Below, one piece after another: positions 1 through 8,361 of a stretch of DNA of 64,000 nt; the stretch's first letter is position 1, and each line of letters starts with the position of its first letter. This stretch comes from Paenibacillus_E oryzisoli_A (GTDB lineage: Bacteria; Bacillota; Bacilli; Paenibacillales; NBRC-103111), in contig NZ_JBCMUN010000001.1 in NCBI RefSeq assembly GCF_050467285.1, positions 372,001 through 436,000 of the forward strand, written 5' to 3'. The translations under genes were made by a program, and so were the position numbers. The notes beneath the pieces were generated by a model. That model did not search any database, was not told the DNA's origin, and saw nothing but the letters and a program-made list of their open reading frames with translations.

Positions 1-495
1 TCGGAGCTGCTGCTGATCGCCGTCGTGGCGCTGGTCATTTTCGGACCGCAGAAGCTCCCCGAGATCGGACGTATGCTCGGCAAGACGCTCCGCGAGTTCA
101 AGCAACTCACGGGCGGGCTGCTGCAAGAGGTGAAGCAGCCGCTGGAGGAGCCGAAGAAGCCTGCGGCTCCTGCGGTGAAGGCGGAGACCGCTGCTCCGGT
201 AGAGGCTTCTGTCGTGGAATCAGCGGCTGGGACTGAGGTGTCAGTACCGGCTGTCGTTGAGGTGCCGGCTGCGGTCAGCCCAACTGCTGCCGCAGTGGAA
301 ACTGCGGCGCTCGCGCCTGACCCGGTGACCCCGGTCACGGTGGAGGCGCCGAAGGCGGCTGCAGTCGCTTTTGTCACGAAGAAAAGCGTCGTTCGGGTGC
401 AAGGGGAGGCCGGCGGTGAGGCGAAGCCGACCGTTGCTGCGGCATCATCTCCGCAGCCAGACGAGAGTGCTTCAACCAAGCGTCTGCCGGATTAA
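1..495 (+). CDS. tatA: Sec-independent translocase subunit TatA/TatB, 5' end outside window
   Basis: Pore or adaptor subunit of the twin-arginine export system in the cytoplasmic membrane. The first visible residues are the end of the single N-terminal helix, followed by the family hinge FGPQKLPEIGR and an amphipathic helix (LGKTLREFKQ). After that come about 115 residues rich in Ala, Pro, Val and Glu with no recognisable fold, so the protein is over 160 residues, much longer than the 60-90 usual for TatA in bacilli. tatC follows 35 bp downstream in the same direction, supporting a tatAC operon. TatA versus TatB cannot be decided without the N-terminus. Confidence 0.9.
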   Translation, partial: SELLLIAVVALVIFGPQKLPEIGRMLGKTLREFKQLTGGLLQEVKQPLEEPKKPAAPAVKAETAAPVEASVVESAAGTEVSVPAVVEVPAAVSPTAAAVETAALAPDPVTPVTVEAPKAAAVAFVTKKSVVRVQGEAGGEAKPTVAAASSPQPDESASTKRLPD

Positions 496-530
496 TTTTT
501 ACCATTATCCTCCCGTAAAGTAGGTGTAGC

Positions 531-1289
531 ATGTCAACGACCGAAGAAATGTCGCTTGTCGAGCATCTCACCGAGCTGCGCAAGCGAATTATGTGGGTGC
601 TGCTCGTGTTGATCATCGGAATGGTCGCGGGTCTTATTGCCGCAAGGCCGATCATCCGGTATTTGAAGAGCATCCCCCCGGCGAACGGAATCAGCTGGAA
701 CGTGTTCTCACCTTGGGACGCGCTGCGGCTGTATATGAATTTTGGGCTTGCCGTCGGCCTTTTAATTACGCTGCCTGTTATCATGTATCATGTGTGGGCG
801 TTCGTGAAGCCGGGCCTTCGGGAAGAAGAGCAAAAAGCTTCGGTGCTGTATGTGCCGTATGCGTTCGGCCTTTTTATTCTTGGTCTCGCGTTCGGCTATT
901 TTGTCGTATTTCCTATGGCCTTCTACTTCACATCTTCGATCAGCAAGAGCCTCGATATTAATGAGATGTATGGCGCCGCGCAATATTTTACCTTCATGTT
1001 CAATATTGTTCTTCCGCTCGCATGTGTGTTTGAGATGCCGATCGTCGTAATGTTCCTGACGAAAATCCGGCTGCTGAATCCGAAACGTCTGCACAAAATG
1101 AGACGCTACGCCTATATGCTGATGGTTGTTTTGGCGACGGTGATTACGCCTCCAGATGCCATTTCGGCAATCCTGGTCTCGATTCCGCTTGTTATTTTAT
1201 ATGAGTTCAGCGTCTTTATGTCGGGGCTGATCTATCGGAAGCAGCTTGCGAAGGATGCAGCATGGGAACTGGAATACGGTGCGAAATAA
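531..1289 (+). CDS. tatC: Sec-independent protein translocase TatC
   Basis: Multispanning receptor of the Tat system that binds twin-arginine signal peptides. At 252 residues it has the normal family length, the conserved N-terminal stretch LVEHLTELRKRIMW, the motif FVKPGLREEE after the second helix, and about six hydrophobic helices. It lies directly downstream of tatA and is followed by a hairpin terminator, so tatAC appears to be one transcription unit. Confidence 0.96.
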   Translation: MSTTEEMSLVEHLTELRKRIMWVLLVLIIGMVAGLIAARPIIRYLKSIPPANGISWNVFSPWDALRLYMNFGLAVGLLITLPVIMYHVWAFVKPGLREEEQKASVLYVPYAFGLFILGLAFGYFVVFPMAFYFTSSISKSLDINEMYGAAQYFTFMFNIVLPLACVFEMPIVVMFLTKIRLLNPKRLHKMRRYAYMLMVVLATVITPPDAISAILVSIPLVILYEFSVFMSGLIYRKQLAKDAAWELEYGAK

Positions 1290-1305
1290 GCGAAGGTTGG
1301 GTTAA

Positions 1306-1337
1306 AATGGTCTGTTCGTTCGAACAGGCTATTTTTT
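1306..1337 (+). terminator. Rho-independent terminator after tatC
   Basis: The inverted repeat CTGTTC/GAACAG (1312-1317 and 1322-1327, tetraloop) is extended by wobble pairs and followed by a T run. It separates tatAC from the heat-shock operon. Confidence 0.65.
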
Positions 1338-1415
1338 ATGGATCCGGGAATATTTGCCAATCATTTGGATAGAATGAGGGGGTGTCCGGAATCAATGGAA
1401 ATTGTGTAAAAGGAC

Positions 1416-1444
1416 TTGCAAATTACTCCCAGAATGAGTATCAT
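1416..1444 (+). promoter_or_regulatory. Sigma-A promoter of groES-groEL
   Basis: -35 TTGCAA (1416-1421) and -10 TATCAT (1439-1444) are separated by 17 bp. Transcription would begin just before the CIRCE element, which is the expected arrangement for HrcA repression. Confidence 0.75.
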
Positions 1445-1455
1445 TAGAGATGTTG

Positions 1456-1482
1456 TTAGCACTAAACACATTCGAGTGCTAA
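1456..1482 (+). promoter_or_regulatory. CIRCE operator (HrcA binding site)
   Basis: The inverted repeat TTAGCACTA-N9-GAGTGCTAA matches the CIRCE consensus TTAGCACTC-N9-GAGTGCTAA with one mismatch in the left arm. It lies in the 5' leader of groES, so HrcA repression of the chaperonin operon is expected. Confidence 0.95.
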
Positions 1483-1530
1483 TAAAACGAAACATAACCG
1501 AAACAATTTTCTAAAGGAGGCTATTTTTCC

Positions 1531-1812
1531 ATGATCAGACCGTTAGGTGATCGAGTTATCATTGAAGCCGTTGCGAAAGAGGAGACTACAGCAAGTGGCA
1601 TCGTGCTGCCAGATACAGCGAAAGAAAAACCACAAGAAGGTAAAGTTGTCGCTGTTGGCTCCGGCGCGTTGAAAGATGGCGTTCGTGTTCCTCTTGAAGT
1701 GCAAGAAGGCGACCGCATCATTTTCTCCAAATACGCAGGAACTGAAGTGAAATACGACGGCCGTGAACTGTTGATCTTGCGCGAGAGCGATATCCTCGCT
1801 GTTTTAGCCTAA
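1531..1812 (+). CDS. groES: co-chaperonin GroES
   Basis: The 10-kDa lid of the GroEL chamber. The 93-residue length is typical. The N-terminus MIRPLGDRVIIE, the mobile loop around residues 16-30 (TTASGIVLPDTA) that contacts GroEL, and the C-terminal ESDILAVL are all present. A strong ribosome site (AAAGGAGG) precedes the ATG. First gene of a CIRCE-controlled operon, with groEL 74 bp downstream. Confidence 0.98.
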   Translation: MIRPLGDRVIIEAVAKEETTASGIVLPDTAKEKPQEGKVVAVGSGALKDGVRVPLEVQEGDRIIFSKYAGTEVKYDGRELLILRESDILAVLA

Positions 1813-1886
1813 TTTTAGAGCAGCACATAGATCGGCAACACATTTACTTCATACTTACAGGTTCATATTAGAGGAGGTTTCCTATC

Positions 1887-3518
1887 ATGGCAAAAGAGAT
1901 TAAATTTAGCGAAGAAGCCCGCCGCTCCATGCTTCGCGGGGTTGACGCTTTGGCAAATGCAGTTAAAGTAACTTTGGGTCCAAAAGGCCGCAACGTTGTT
2001 CTTGAGAAAAAATTCGGTTCCCCGTTGATCACAAACGACGGTGTAACGATTGCGAAAGAAATCGAACTGGAAGATGCATTCGAGAACATGGGTGCTCAAC
2101 TGGTTAAAGAAGTTGCTACAAAAACCAACGATATCGCTGGTGACGGTACAACAACCGCTACGGTTCTTGCTCAAGCGATGATTCGCGAAGGCTTGAAAAA
2201 CGTAACAGCTGGCGCGAACCCAATGGTCATCCGCAAAGGGATCGAAAAAGCGGTTAAAGCAGCAGTTGAAGAACTGCAAGCGATCGCGAAGCCAATCGAA
2301 GGCAAACAATCCATTGCACAAGTTGCGGCAATTTCCGCAGCTGACGAAGAAGTTGGCGAGCTGATTGCTGAAGCGATGGAAAAAGTGGGCAAAGACGGCG
2401 TTATCACTGTCGAAGAATCCAAAGGCTTCAACACAGAGCTTGAAGTGGTAGAAGGTATGCAATTCGACCGCGGGTACACTTCCCACTACATGGTAACTGA
2501 CACTGACAAAATGGAAGCTGTCCTTGACAATCCTTACATTTTGATCACAGATAAAAAGATCTCCAACATCCAAGAAATTCTGCCTGTGCTTGAGAAAGTG
2601 GTTCAATCCGGTAAACAGCTTCTGATCATTGCAGAAGACGTTGAAGGCGAAGCACAAGCAACGCTTGTATTGAACAAACTTCGCGGCACGTTCACTTGCG
2701 TAGCGGTTAAAGCTCCTGGCTTTGGTGATCGTCGTAAAGCTATGCTGGGCGACATCGCGGCTCTGACTGGCGGTCAAGTGATCACGGAAGAGCTTGGTTT
2801 GGAACTGAAAGGTACAACGCCTGACCAACTGGGTAGCGCGCGTCAAATCCGCATTACCAAAGAAAACACAATCATTGTTGACGGTGCAGGCAACCCTGCG
2901 GACATCAACTCCCGTGTTACACAAATCCGTGCACAATTGGAAGAAACAACTTCCGATTTCGATAAAGAAAAACTGCAAGAGCGTTTGGCTAAACTGTCCG
3001 GCGGCGTAGCGGTTATCAAAGTAGGCGCAGCGACGGAAACTGAGCTGAAAGAGCGCAAGCTTCGCATCGAAGACGCTCTGAACGCAACTCGCGCAGCGGT
3101 TGAAGAAGGTATCGTATCCGGTGGCGGTACAGCTCTCGTGAACGTATACAACGCAGTTGCTAAAGTACAAGCGGTTTCCGCTGACGAGCAAACAGGCGTG
3201 AACATCATCCTGCGCTCCCTGGAAGAGCCAGTTCGCACCATCGCGGCTAACGCTGGTCAAGAAGGCTCCGTCATCGTTGAGCGCTTGAAAAACGAAGCAA
3301 TCGGCATCGGCTACAACGCCGCTTCCGGCGAGTGGGTGAACATGTTCGACGCTGGTATCGTTGACCCTGCGAAAGTAACGCGTTCCGCGCTTCAAAACGC
3401 AGCATCCGTTGCAGCAATGTTCTTGACAACTGAAGCTGTTATCGCTGATAAGCCAGAACCAAACAAACCAGGTATGCCTGATATGGGCGGCATGGGTGGT
3501 ATGGGCGGCATGATGTAA
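1887..3518 (+). CDS. groEL: chaperonin GroEL
   Basis: ATP-dependent 60-kDa chaperonin, 543 residues. The ATP-site motif VTLGPKGRNVVLEK and GDGTTTATVLAQ are present, and the C-terminus ends in the Gly-Gly-Met tail typical of the family. The start has a GAGGAGG ribosome site. Codon use is strongly biased, as expected for a highly expressed gene. A long opposite-strand frame through this gene is a by-product of that bias. Second gene of the HrcA/CIRCE operon. Confidence 0.99.
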   Translation: MAKEIKFSEEARRSMLRGVDALANAVKVTLGPKGRNVVLEKKFGSPLITNDGVTIAKEIELEDAFENMGAQLVKEVATKTNDIAGDGTTTATVLAQAMIREGLKNVTAGANPMVIRKGIEKAVKAAVEELQAIAKPIEGKQSIAQVAAISAADEEVGELIAEAMEKVGKDGVITVEESKGFNTELEVVEGMQFDRGYTSHYMVTDTDKMEAVLDNPYILITDKKISNIQEILPVLEKVVQSGKQLLIIAEDVEGEAQATLVLNKLRGTFTCVAVKAPGFGDRRKAMLGDIAALTGGQVITEELGLELKGTTPDQLGSARQIRITKENTIIVDGAGNPADINSRVTQIRAQLEETTSDFDKEKLQERLAKLSGGVAVIKVGAATETELKERKLRIEDALNATRAAVEEGIVSGGGTALVNVYNAVAKVQAVSADEQTGVNIILRSLEEPVRTIAANAGQEGSVIVERLKNEAIGIGYNAASGEWVNMFDAGIVDPAKVTRSALQNAASVAAMFLTTEAVIADKPEPNKPGMPDMGGMGGMGGMM

Positions 3519-3519
3519 G

Positions 3520-3536
3520 AGGCTGAAAAGCCTTTT
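3520..3536 (+). terminator. short hairpin directly after groEL
   Basis: AGGCT/AGCCT (3520-3524 and 3529-3533) with a GAAA tetraloop and a TTTT tail, starting 2 nt after the stop codon. A further imperfect hairpin lies at 3544-3563 and a stronger terminator at 3598-3643. Confidence 0.45.
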
Positions 3537-3597
3537 GCATCAAGGGTTCCTCTTTGGAGGAATCTCCTTTTGACCACATTGTGGCCATATGAATGAA

Positions 3598-3650
3598 AAT
3601 AGGCTTCTCATGAGTCCAAGTTGAACTCTGTGAGAAGCCTATTATATTTA
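3598..3650 (+). terminator. main terminator of groESL
   Basis: A perfect 13-bp inverted repeat AATAGGCTTCTCA/TGAGAAGCCTATT (3598-3610 and 3631-3643) with AT-rich flanks. It may also end the convergent gene at 3756-4085. Confidence 0.75.
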
Positions 3651-3755
3651 TTAAGCATTCTGTAGTTCATCAAGCAAATGAGGGTGATGAGAACGGCGAA
3701 ACCGAGAAGGGGGTGTACAGATGAGGAAGCTCGATCAGACTAGGGTTTCATTGCA

Positions 3756-4085
3756 TTATTTAATACGGCGAAGCTCCGCAATGTCGGCTTCTTGTGAAAC
3801 GGAACGATAGGACAGGCGTTCTAGAATTTTTTGTTGCTCTTGCTGGAGATCTTTCATTGTTAGATTATCACTGTGGGTTTCCAACGCGGCTCTCTGTACG
3901 AACGGGATTAATGAGGTGTCCTTTTTGATATCGGTAATGTCGGTTTCCATGCGATCGAGTCGCACGCCCATATTTTGTTGCTCGGTTTTAAGTCCTCCGA
4001 CTTCAGTTTTAAGTCCAGCAACTTCAGTTTTAATTTCTTGCAATTCGGAAATAATTTGTTTCAAAAGTTGTTCGCTCAATTTCAT
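3756..4085 (-). CDS. small coiled-coil protein of unknown function
   Basis: 109 residues, almost entirely predicted helix with heptad repeats (LKTEVAGLKTEVGGLKTE, RLDRMETDITDIKK). No signal peptide or membrane segment. The ribosome site GAAGGAG lies only 1 nt before the ATG at 4085. A TTG two codons in (4079) sits at a better distance and may be the true start. It resembles the coiled-coil protein at 44916-45221: both have a RLDRME heptad block and both end in IK. A TATAAT box lies upstream on the same strand. Function not recognised. Confidence 0.7.
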   Translation of the reverse strand: MKLSEQLLKQIISELQEIKTEVAGLKTEVGGLKTEQQNMGVRLDRMETDITDIKKDTSLIPFVQRAALETHSDNLTMKDLQQEQQKILERLSYRSVSQEADIAELRRIK

Positions 4086-4123
4086 TCTCCTTCTGTTACG
4101 GAAATTGTTTTTTTCGCTAGATC

Positions 4124-4129
4124 ATTATA
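4124..4129 (-). promoter_or_regulatory. -10 box for the coiled-coil gene
   Basis: Perfect TATAAT on the minus strand about 39 bp before the start at 4085. No convincing -35 at normal spacing was found, so this is tentative. Confidence 0.4.
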
Positions 4130-4250
4130 ACCGATAATGGGACAACTGGATACATGCAAAAATGTCTTAATGCCGGCAAACCGTCGATCCGGTATGGTAA
4201 GAGGAGCGATAGCATATAGCGATTTCTTTTACAGGCAGGAGGACGAACAG

Positions 4251-6503
4251 ATGAAGACAGGAGAAGGGAAACTGCACGAGGGCGTGATGCAAGCTGCTAA
4301 GCAGCTGGAATATTTGGACCGTGGTTTGGTGGGGGCTGCTACGTCAGAAGGCATTTTTCTCAGCTGGCGGCTGCTGGGGACGGAAGTGACGGGGGCTGCG
4401 TCGCACGGAATGACAGGCGTGGATTTCCATGTGTACCGGGACGGCGTTTGGATTGCGATGGTGGAAGACAGTACGAATTATTTGGATCGCAGCGGGCGCG
4501 CTGGATCCGTTTATTATGTCTGTGCTGTGAAGCAAGGGCAGGAAATCGATCGCAGCAGAGACGTGAAGCCGTGGGCGAGCGATTATATAGAAATTCCGCT
4601 GCGCAAGCCCGCAGACGGCGTGACGCCAAGCGGCGAAAGCTACACATACTCAGCCAACGATATGAGTGTCGGGGATGTGGATGGGGACGGTCAGTATGAG
4701 TTTTTCGTCAAATGGGAACCGTCCAATTCCAAGGATGTTTCGCACATTGGCTACACGGGACCCGTATACCTCGATTGCTACAAGCTGGACGGCACGTTGC
4801 TGTACCGGATTGACCTCGGGGTCAACATTCGCGCAGGCGCTCACTATACGCAGTTCCTTGTGTATGATTGGGATGGGGATGGGAAAGCGGAGGTTATGCT
4901 CAAAACAGCGCCGGGTACGAAAACAATCGCTTACGATTCCGACGGCATGATGGTTTCCGAGCGATATATTACGATGCCCGAGGAGGATCTAGCGGCTGGA
5001 TACGGCCATGCCGACGATTATCGGATGAGCAGTTCGGATTATTACGAGCATGTAGTGCAGATGTTCATGGACTGGAACGTGCATGAGGAAGTGACGGCTG
5101 GGCATTGGCCGGCAACGCTGGAAGCATGTTTTGGCATAGAACCCGCCTATTCGTATCCGCTGTCCCGGGAGGACGCTGTGCAGTTGGCAGATTATTTCTT
5201 CGACGTCTATGCACCGAGCCGCAGCAGCCGAAACAAGCTGCGCGCGTTTGAGGGGTTTATTCTCACGGGGCCGGAATATTTGACGGTGTTCGAGGGGGAG
5301 ACGGGCGCGGAACTTCAAACGGTCAGGTATAAGCCGGGACGCCACGATGACGGGCTGATGTGGGGCGATTATGCCTGGAACCGCATCGAGCCGGGCAACC
5401 GCGTGGATCGATTCCTCGCCGGTGTGGCCTATCTCGATGGCTGCAAGCCGCATGCGATTTTTGCGCGCGGGTACTACACGCGGGCTGCGGTGGCGGCCTA
5501 TACGTGGAATGGGGCGCAGCTCCAGGAGACCTGGTACACGGACAGCGGTTGGGTGCCGATGAACAATCCGTTCAACGATACGCTGAGGCAAGAGGATGGA
5601 CGCAGCGAGCTGTATGGCAGCCTGGCGAAGCAGGGGGCGCATTCCCTCAGCATCGCGGATGTCGATGGGGATGGCTGCGACGAAATTATTTACGGGGCGG
5701 CGACGATCGACCACGACGGCACGATCCTGTACAGCTCCAGAGGTGTTCTCCCGGAAGGCAGCGCAGCGCCAGGTCGCTCCGCCAAGCTCGGTCACGGCGA
5801 CGCGCTTCATGTCGCGAATATTGACCCGGATCGGCCTGGACTTGAGATTTTCATGGTGCATGAGAGTGGCATCTGGGGGCCATACGGGTACACGCTGCGA
5901 GATGCAGCAACCGGTGAGGTGCTTTTCGGCGGTTTTGCCACGGAGGATGTCGGGCGTGGTATGGTTGGTCAGGTAGACCCTGCGCGGCGCGGCTTGCAGG
6001 TCTGGGCCAGCGAGAGCTACACGAGCGATGACGCGTTCGGATTGCTGACGGCCGCAGGGGAGCGGATCTCCCGGCAGGTGCCAGGGACGAACATGAATAT
6101 CCAATGGTCGGGCGATATGACGACGCAGATCCTCTCCGGCAGCTTCGAGCGGTCTGTGACGATTGAGGATTGGCAGCGCGGCGTTCTGCTGACGGCGGAA
6201 GGCACACGCAGCAATAACGGCACGAAGGGTAATCCCTGCCTGGTTGCCGATGTGTTCGGCGATTGGCGGGAGGAATTGCTGGTTCGCACGGCAGACAGCT
6301 TGGCGATCCGCATTTACCTCAGCACGGAGCTGACGGACCGCAAGCTGTATACGCTCATGCACGATGCGCAGTACCGAACAGGCGTCGCCTGGCAAAATGT
6401 CGTGTACAATCAGCCGTGTTACACGAGCTTTTATATGGCTTCGGATATGGACTGGTTGAAGGTGCCGATTCCGAAGCTGCATGTGCCGCGTGCGGAGGCG
6501 TAA
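4251..6503 (+). CDS. rhamnogalacturonan lyase, polysaccharide lyase family 11
   Basis: Cleaves the rhamnogalacturonan-I backbone of pectin by beta-elimination. The start at 4251 is chosen because AGGAGG lies just upstream; the frame is open further upstream but without a ribosome site. 750 residues. Family marks are the calcium-binding beta-propeller motifs DVDGDGQYEF (about residue 142), DWDGDGKAEV (about 206) and DVDGDGCDEI (about 470), and a C-terminus QNVVYNQPCYTSFYM like YesW/YesX. No signal peptide, so it is probably intracellular and acts on imported oligomers as YesX does. It is longer than the roughly 620 of YesW/YesX, with an extra helical segment at about 238-335. Confidence 0.88.
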   Translation: MKTGEGKLHEGVMQAAKQLEYLDRGLVGAATSEGIFLSWRLLGTEVTGAASHGMTGVDFHVYRDGVWIAMVEDSTNYLDRSGRAGSVYYVCAVKQGQEIDRSRDVKPWASDYIEIPLRKPADGVTPSGESYTYSANDMSVGDVDGDGQYEFFVKWEPSNSKDVSHIGYTGPVYLDCYKLDGTLLYRIDLGVNIRAGAHYTQFLVYDWDGDGKAEVMLKTAPGTKTIAYDSDGMMVSERYITMPEEDLAAGYGHADDYRMSSSDYYEHVVQMFMDWNVHEEVTAGHWPATLEACFGIEPAYSYPLSREDAVQLADYFFDVYAPSRSSRNKLRAFEGFILTGPEYLTVFEGETGAELQTVRYKPGRHDDGLMWGDYAWNRIEPGNRVDRFLAGVAYLDGCKPHAIFARGYYTRAAVAAYTWNGAQLQETWYTDSGWVPMNNPFNDTLRQEDGRSELYGSLAKQGAHSLSIADVDGDGCDEIIYGAATIDHDGTILYSSRGVLPEGSAAPGRSAKLGHGDALHVANIDPDRPGLEIFMVHESGIWGPYGYTLRDAATGEVLFGGFATEDVGRGMVGQVDPARRGLQVWASESYTSDDAFGLLTAAGERISRQVPGTNMNIQWSGDMTTQILSGSFERSVTIEDWQRGVLLTAEGTRSNNGTKGNPCLVADVFGDWREELLVRTADSLAIRIYLSTELTDRKLYTLMHDAQYRTGVAWQNVVYNQPCYTSFYMASDMDWLKVPIPKLHVPRAEA

Positions 6504-6520
6504 GCGGCTTCTCAACAAAG

Positions 6521-6557
6521 AACGACCGGATTCTACTTGCGTAGAGTCGGGTCGTTT
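6521..6557. terminator. bidirectional terminator between convergent genes
   Basis: Inverted repeat AACGACC..GATTCTAC / GTAGAGTC..GGTCGTT flanked by A-rich and T-rich sequence. It can serve both the lyase gene (+) and the AhpD-like gene (-). Confidence 0.75.
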
Positions 6558-6564
6558 TGGCATT

Positions 6565-6936
6565 TTAGCAAAAGCATTCGGGTGTCTTGTCGGTGCCACT
6601 CTTATGTTCAGCGCGCTGGAAAGCGGCCAGCGCCTGTGTGGCATGGCTCAGTACGGCTCCAGCCTGCGTAGAAGCTGCGACAAGCACGGCCTCCATGACT
6701 TCCTCCATCGTGCCGCCCAAGGCTCGATACCGCTGCACGTGCGTGTCGATACAGTACGGACAGCCTGTAACATGGGCAACTGCGATGGCAAGCAGTTCCT
6801 TGGTTTTAAGGGGGACGGCGCCATCGGCATGATAGATTTCTTTTTCAAAGGTAAAAAAAGACGTTGCCGCCTGTGGAGCCTGCTTGACGAGCTCCGGAAT
6901 AGCAGCCAGATCCTCACGGCTGTAGTAATGGCTCAT
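6565..6936 (-). CDS. carboxymuconolactone decarboxylase / AhpD-like alkylhydroperoxidase
   Basis: Small helical protein of the CMD/AhpD superfamily, 123 residues. The redox motif GCPYCIDTH gives Cys59-x-x-Cys62 followed by the conserved His three residues on. KTKELLAIAVAHVTG is the typical helix before it. The likely role is peroxide or thiol-linked redox chemistry in the cytoplasm. Strong ribosome site GGGGAGGAA. It follows a Crp/Fnr-type regulator gene by 79 bp on the same strand, so the regulator probably responds to a related stress and they may be co-transcribed. Confidence 0.85.
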   Translation of the reverse strand: MSHYYSREDLAAIPELVKQAPQAATSFFTFEKEIYHADGAVPLKTKELLAIAVAHVTGCPYCIDTHVQRYRALGGTMEEVMEAVLVAASTQAGAVLSHATQALAAFQRAEHKSGTDKTPECFC

Positions 6937-7015
6937 TGAACGATTCCTCCCCTAACGCGTAATTGTATGAACAACTACAGTTTACAGCGATAGTGAGAGG
7001 CTTTCCGTGATAAAG

Positions 7016-7729
7016 TCACAAAGGGGAGCAATAGCGGTGAAGCTGCGCTTGATCCAGCACGCTGATTTTACCCCGGTGGAGGGATATTGCGCCTGTTGCT
7101 GCCATTTCTTTTAAAATGCGGCTGACGACTTCGCGTGCTGTACCGAGCTCCACGGCGAGCTGTTCGTGTGTGACTCGGATTTCTGTGGCACCTTCGGTCT
7201 TGGGAAGCCGGTGGAAGAGATGCGCTGCTACTCGTTCAGGCAGGGAGCCGAAGGCGATTTGCTCAAGCAGGCTCGTTACGCGGATGAAGCGTTCTGTAAA
7301 CTGGCGATATATCGAGCGCCGAAAGGAAGGATAAGCATGCATCCACTGCCGGAAAGCGGTTACGGGGAAAAGGAGCACCTCTGTCTCCGTCTCGATCTGC
7401 ACGGACGCTTCGTATTCCGTTTCTCCCAGGATGCTGGCGATCATGAGTACACAGCATTCGCCGGGACCGACGCGATATAAGGTGACTTCCCGCCCGCCAG
7501 GGTTGATTTTATAAATGCGGACAGAACCGGACACGACAAAAAGCGCATGGCTCAGCCTGTGCCCTTCTGCAATTTCATGCGGAGTTGAGGGGGAGACGCG
7601 AACCTGTTGCGCGAGCAGCCAATCTTGTTCGGAGAGTTCCGCAAAGCAGGGGAACAGGCTCATGATGGACGTCATGTCTTGCAAAGGCTGCAAGATGGCG
7701 CTGTCACGGGATAACGGAAGCTTTTTCAT
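7016..7729 (-). CDS. Crp/Fnr family transcriptional regulator
   Basis: 237 residues: N-terminal cyclic-nucleotide-binding-like beta barrel (about 30-140, with SGSVRIYKINPGGREVTLYRVGPGE cut at the usual Gly positions), then a long helix (RRSIYRQFTERFIRVTSLLEQ), then a winged helix with the recognition segment ELGTAREVVSRILKEM (about 190-210). No Fnr-type cysteine cluster is obvious at the N-terminus. Ribosome site AAAGGAGG. A TATACT -10 box lies just upstream (7759-7764, minus strand). Probably controls the AhpD-like gene downstream. Confidence 0.88.
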   Translation of the reverse strand: MKKLPLSRDSAILQPLQDMTSIMSLFPCFAELSEQDWLLAQQVRVSPSTPHEIAEGHRLSHALFVVSGSVRIYKINPGGREVTLYRVGPGECCVLMIASILGETEYEASVQIETETEVLLFPVTAFRQWMHAYPSFRRSIYRQFTERFIRVTSLLEQIAFGSLPERVAAHLFHRLPKTEGATEIRVTHEQLAVELGTAREVVSRILKEMAATGAISLHRGKISVLDQAQLHRYCSPL

Positions 7730-7968
7730 AAAGACCCTCCTTTATAAACGTTGCTTATAGTATATCATGTCTGAGTCGAGGGAGCCGTCCTCTGGACTGA
7801 AAGGGACTACGCGCACCTAAGAGCCTGGCCTTTCTTCAGAGGTGTGGACATCTACCTGCTTGGCCCATCCACATCCGCCTAATTATTGCGAGAATGGGCG
7901 GACGTACACGCTGAGCCCCCTGGTTAAACGTATACTATCTCAAACCTAACGAGGAGTTGACTTCAATA

Positions 7969-8217
7969 ATGGCTTTTCAACCGCAACCAACCCAAGGTAA
8001 ACAATTTCAGTGTCCACCGGCTGATCCCATAATGACGGATCCGGAAAGAGTGGTCAGAGACTTCTATCACCCGCAAAAGGTGCAAGTCATCCACCCGATT
8101 CAAATTGTGAACCGCCATCACTGCGTACCGGTGTATGAGCATGTCTACACGTGTACGGAAGTGGATGAGTACTGCGGCACGCACCCGCATCCGCACCAAG
8201 GCATGCTGCGCAAGTAA
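7969..8217 (+). CDS. CotD-like spore coat protein
   Basis: 82 residues, starting at the ATG with GAGGAG 12 bp upstream. The composition is His/Pro/Tyr/Cys-rich: DFYHPQKVQVIHPIQIVNRH, then VYEHVYTC and a C-terminal THPHPHQG. This resembles the HP-IH-x-NHH-YEHVH pattern of CotD inner coat proteins. Monocistronic, with its own terminator 20 bp after the stop. The family call rests on this pattern only; a sporulation promoter could not be identified with confidence. Confidence 0.6.
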   Translation: MAFQPQPTQGKQFQCPPADPIMTDPERVVRDFYHPQKVQVIHPIQIVNRHHCVPVYEHVYTCTEVDEYCGTHPHPHQGMLRK

Positions 8218-8236
8218 GCGCCGGCCAGCCCCAGAC

Positions 8237-8275
8237 AGCCCCAGGCGAATCGGAATGATTCGTTTGGGGCTTTTT
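8237..8275 (+). terminator. terminator after the CotD-like gene
   Basis: AGCCCCA..GAATC / GATTC..TGGGGCT hairpin (8237-8271) followed by TTTTT. Confidence 0.85.
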
Positions 8276-8361
8276 CAGTCATAGTGGAACGCGTGTGCCC
8301 ATCCTGTGTTTTTCTAGTATAATAAGAGAAAGAATTTGTCGAAAGTCAGAGGAACTTGTGT

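Noticed and set aside
1863..3395. Long open frame (510 codons) on the minus strand across groEL
   Set aside because: It is antisense to a certain groEL with biased codons; its product is Cys/Phe-rich, has no family resemblance and no ribosome site.
3572..3590. Palindrome TGACCACATTGTGGCCA as an operator
   Set aside because: Lies between two terminators after groEL with no promoter next to it; more likely part of the 3' structure.
3721..3810. 29-codon + strand frame with a strong ribosome-like site (AAGGGGGTG)
   Set aside because: Overlaps the end of the convergent coiled-coil gene, has no recognisable content and no terminator of its own.
4989..6644. 551-codon minus-strand frame across the PL11 lyase
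   Set aside because: Antisense to a recognised gene, Arg/His/Pro-rich translation typical of GC-rich shadow frames.
7006..7020. CGTGA-N5-TCACA resembling a Crp box
   Set aside because: Spacer is 5 instead of 6 and it overlaps the stop codon of the regulator gene; not enough for an operator call.
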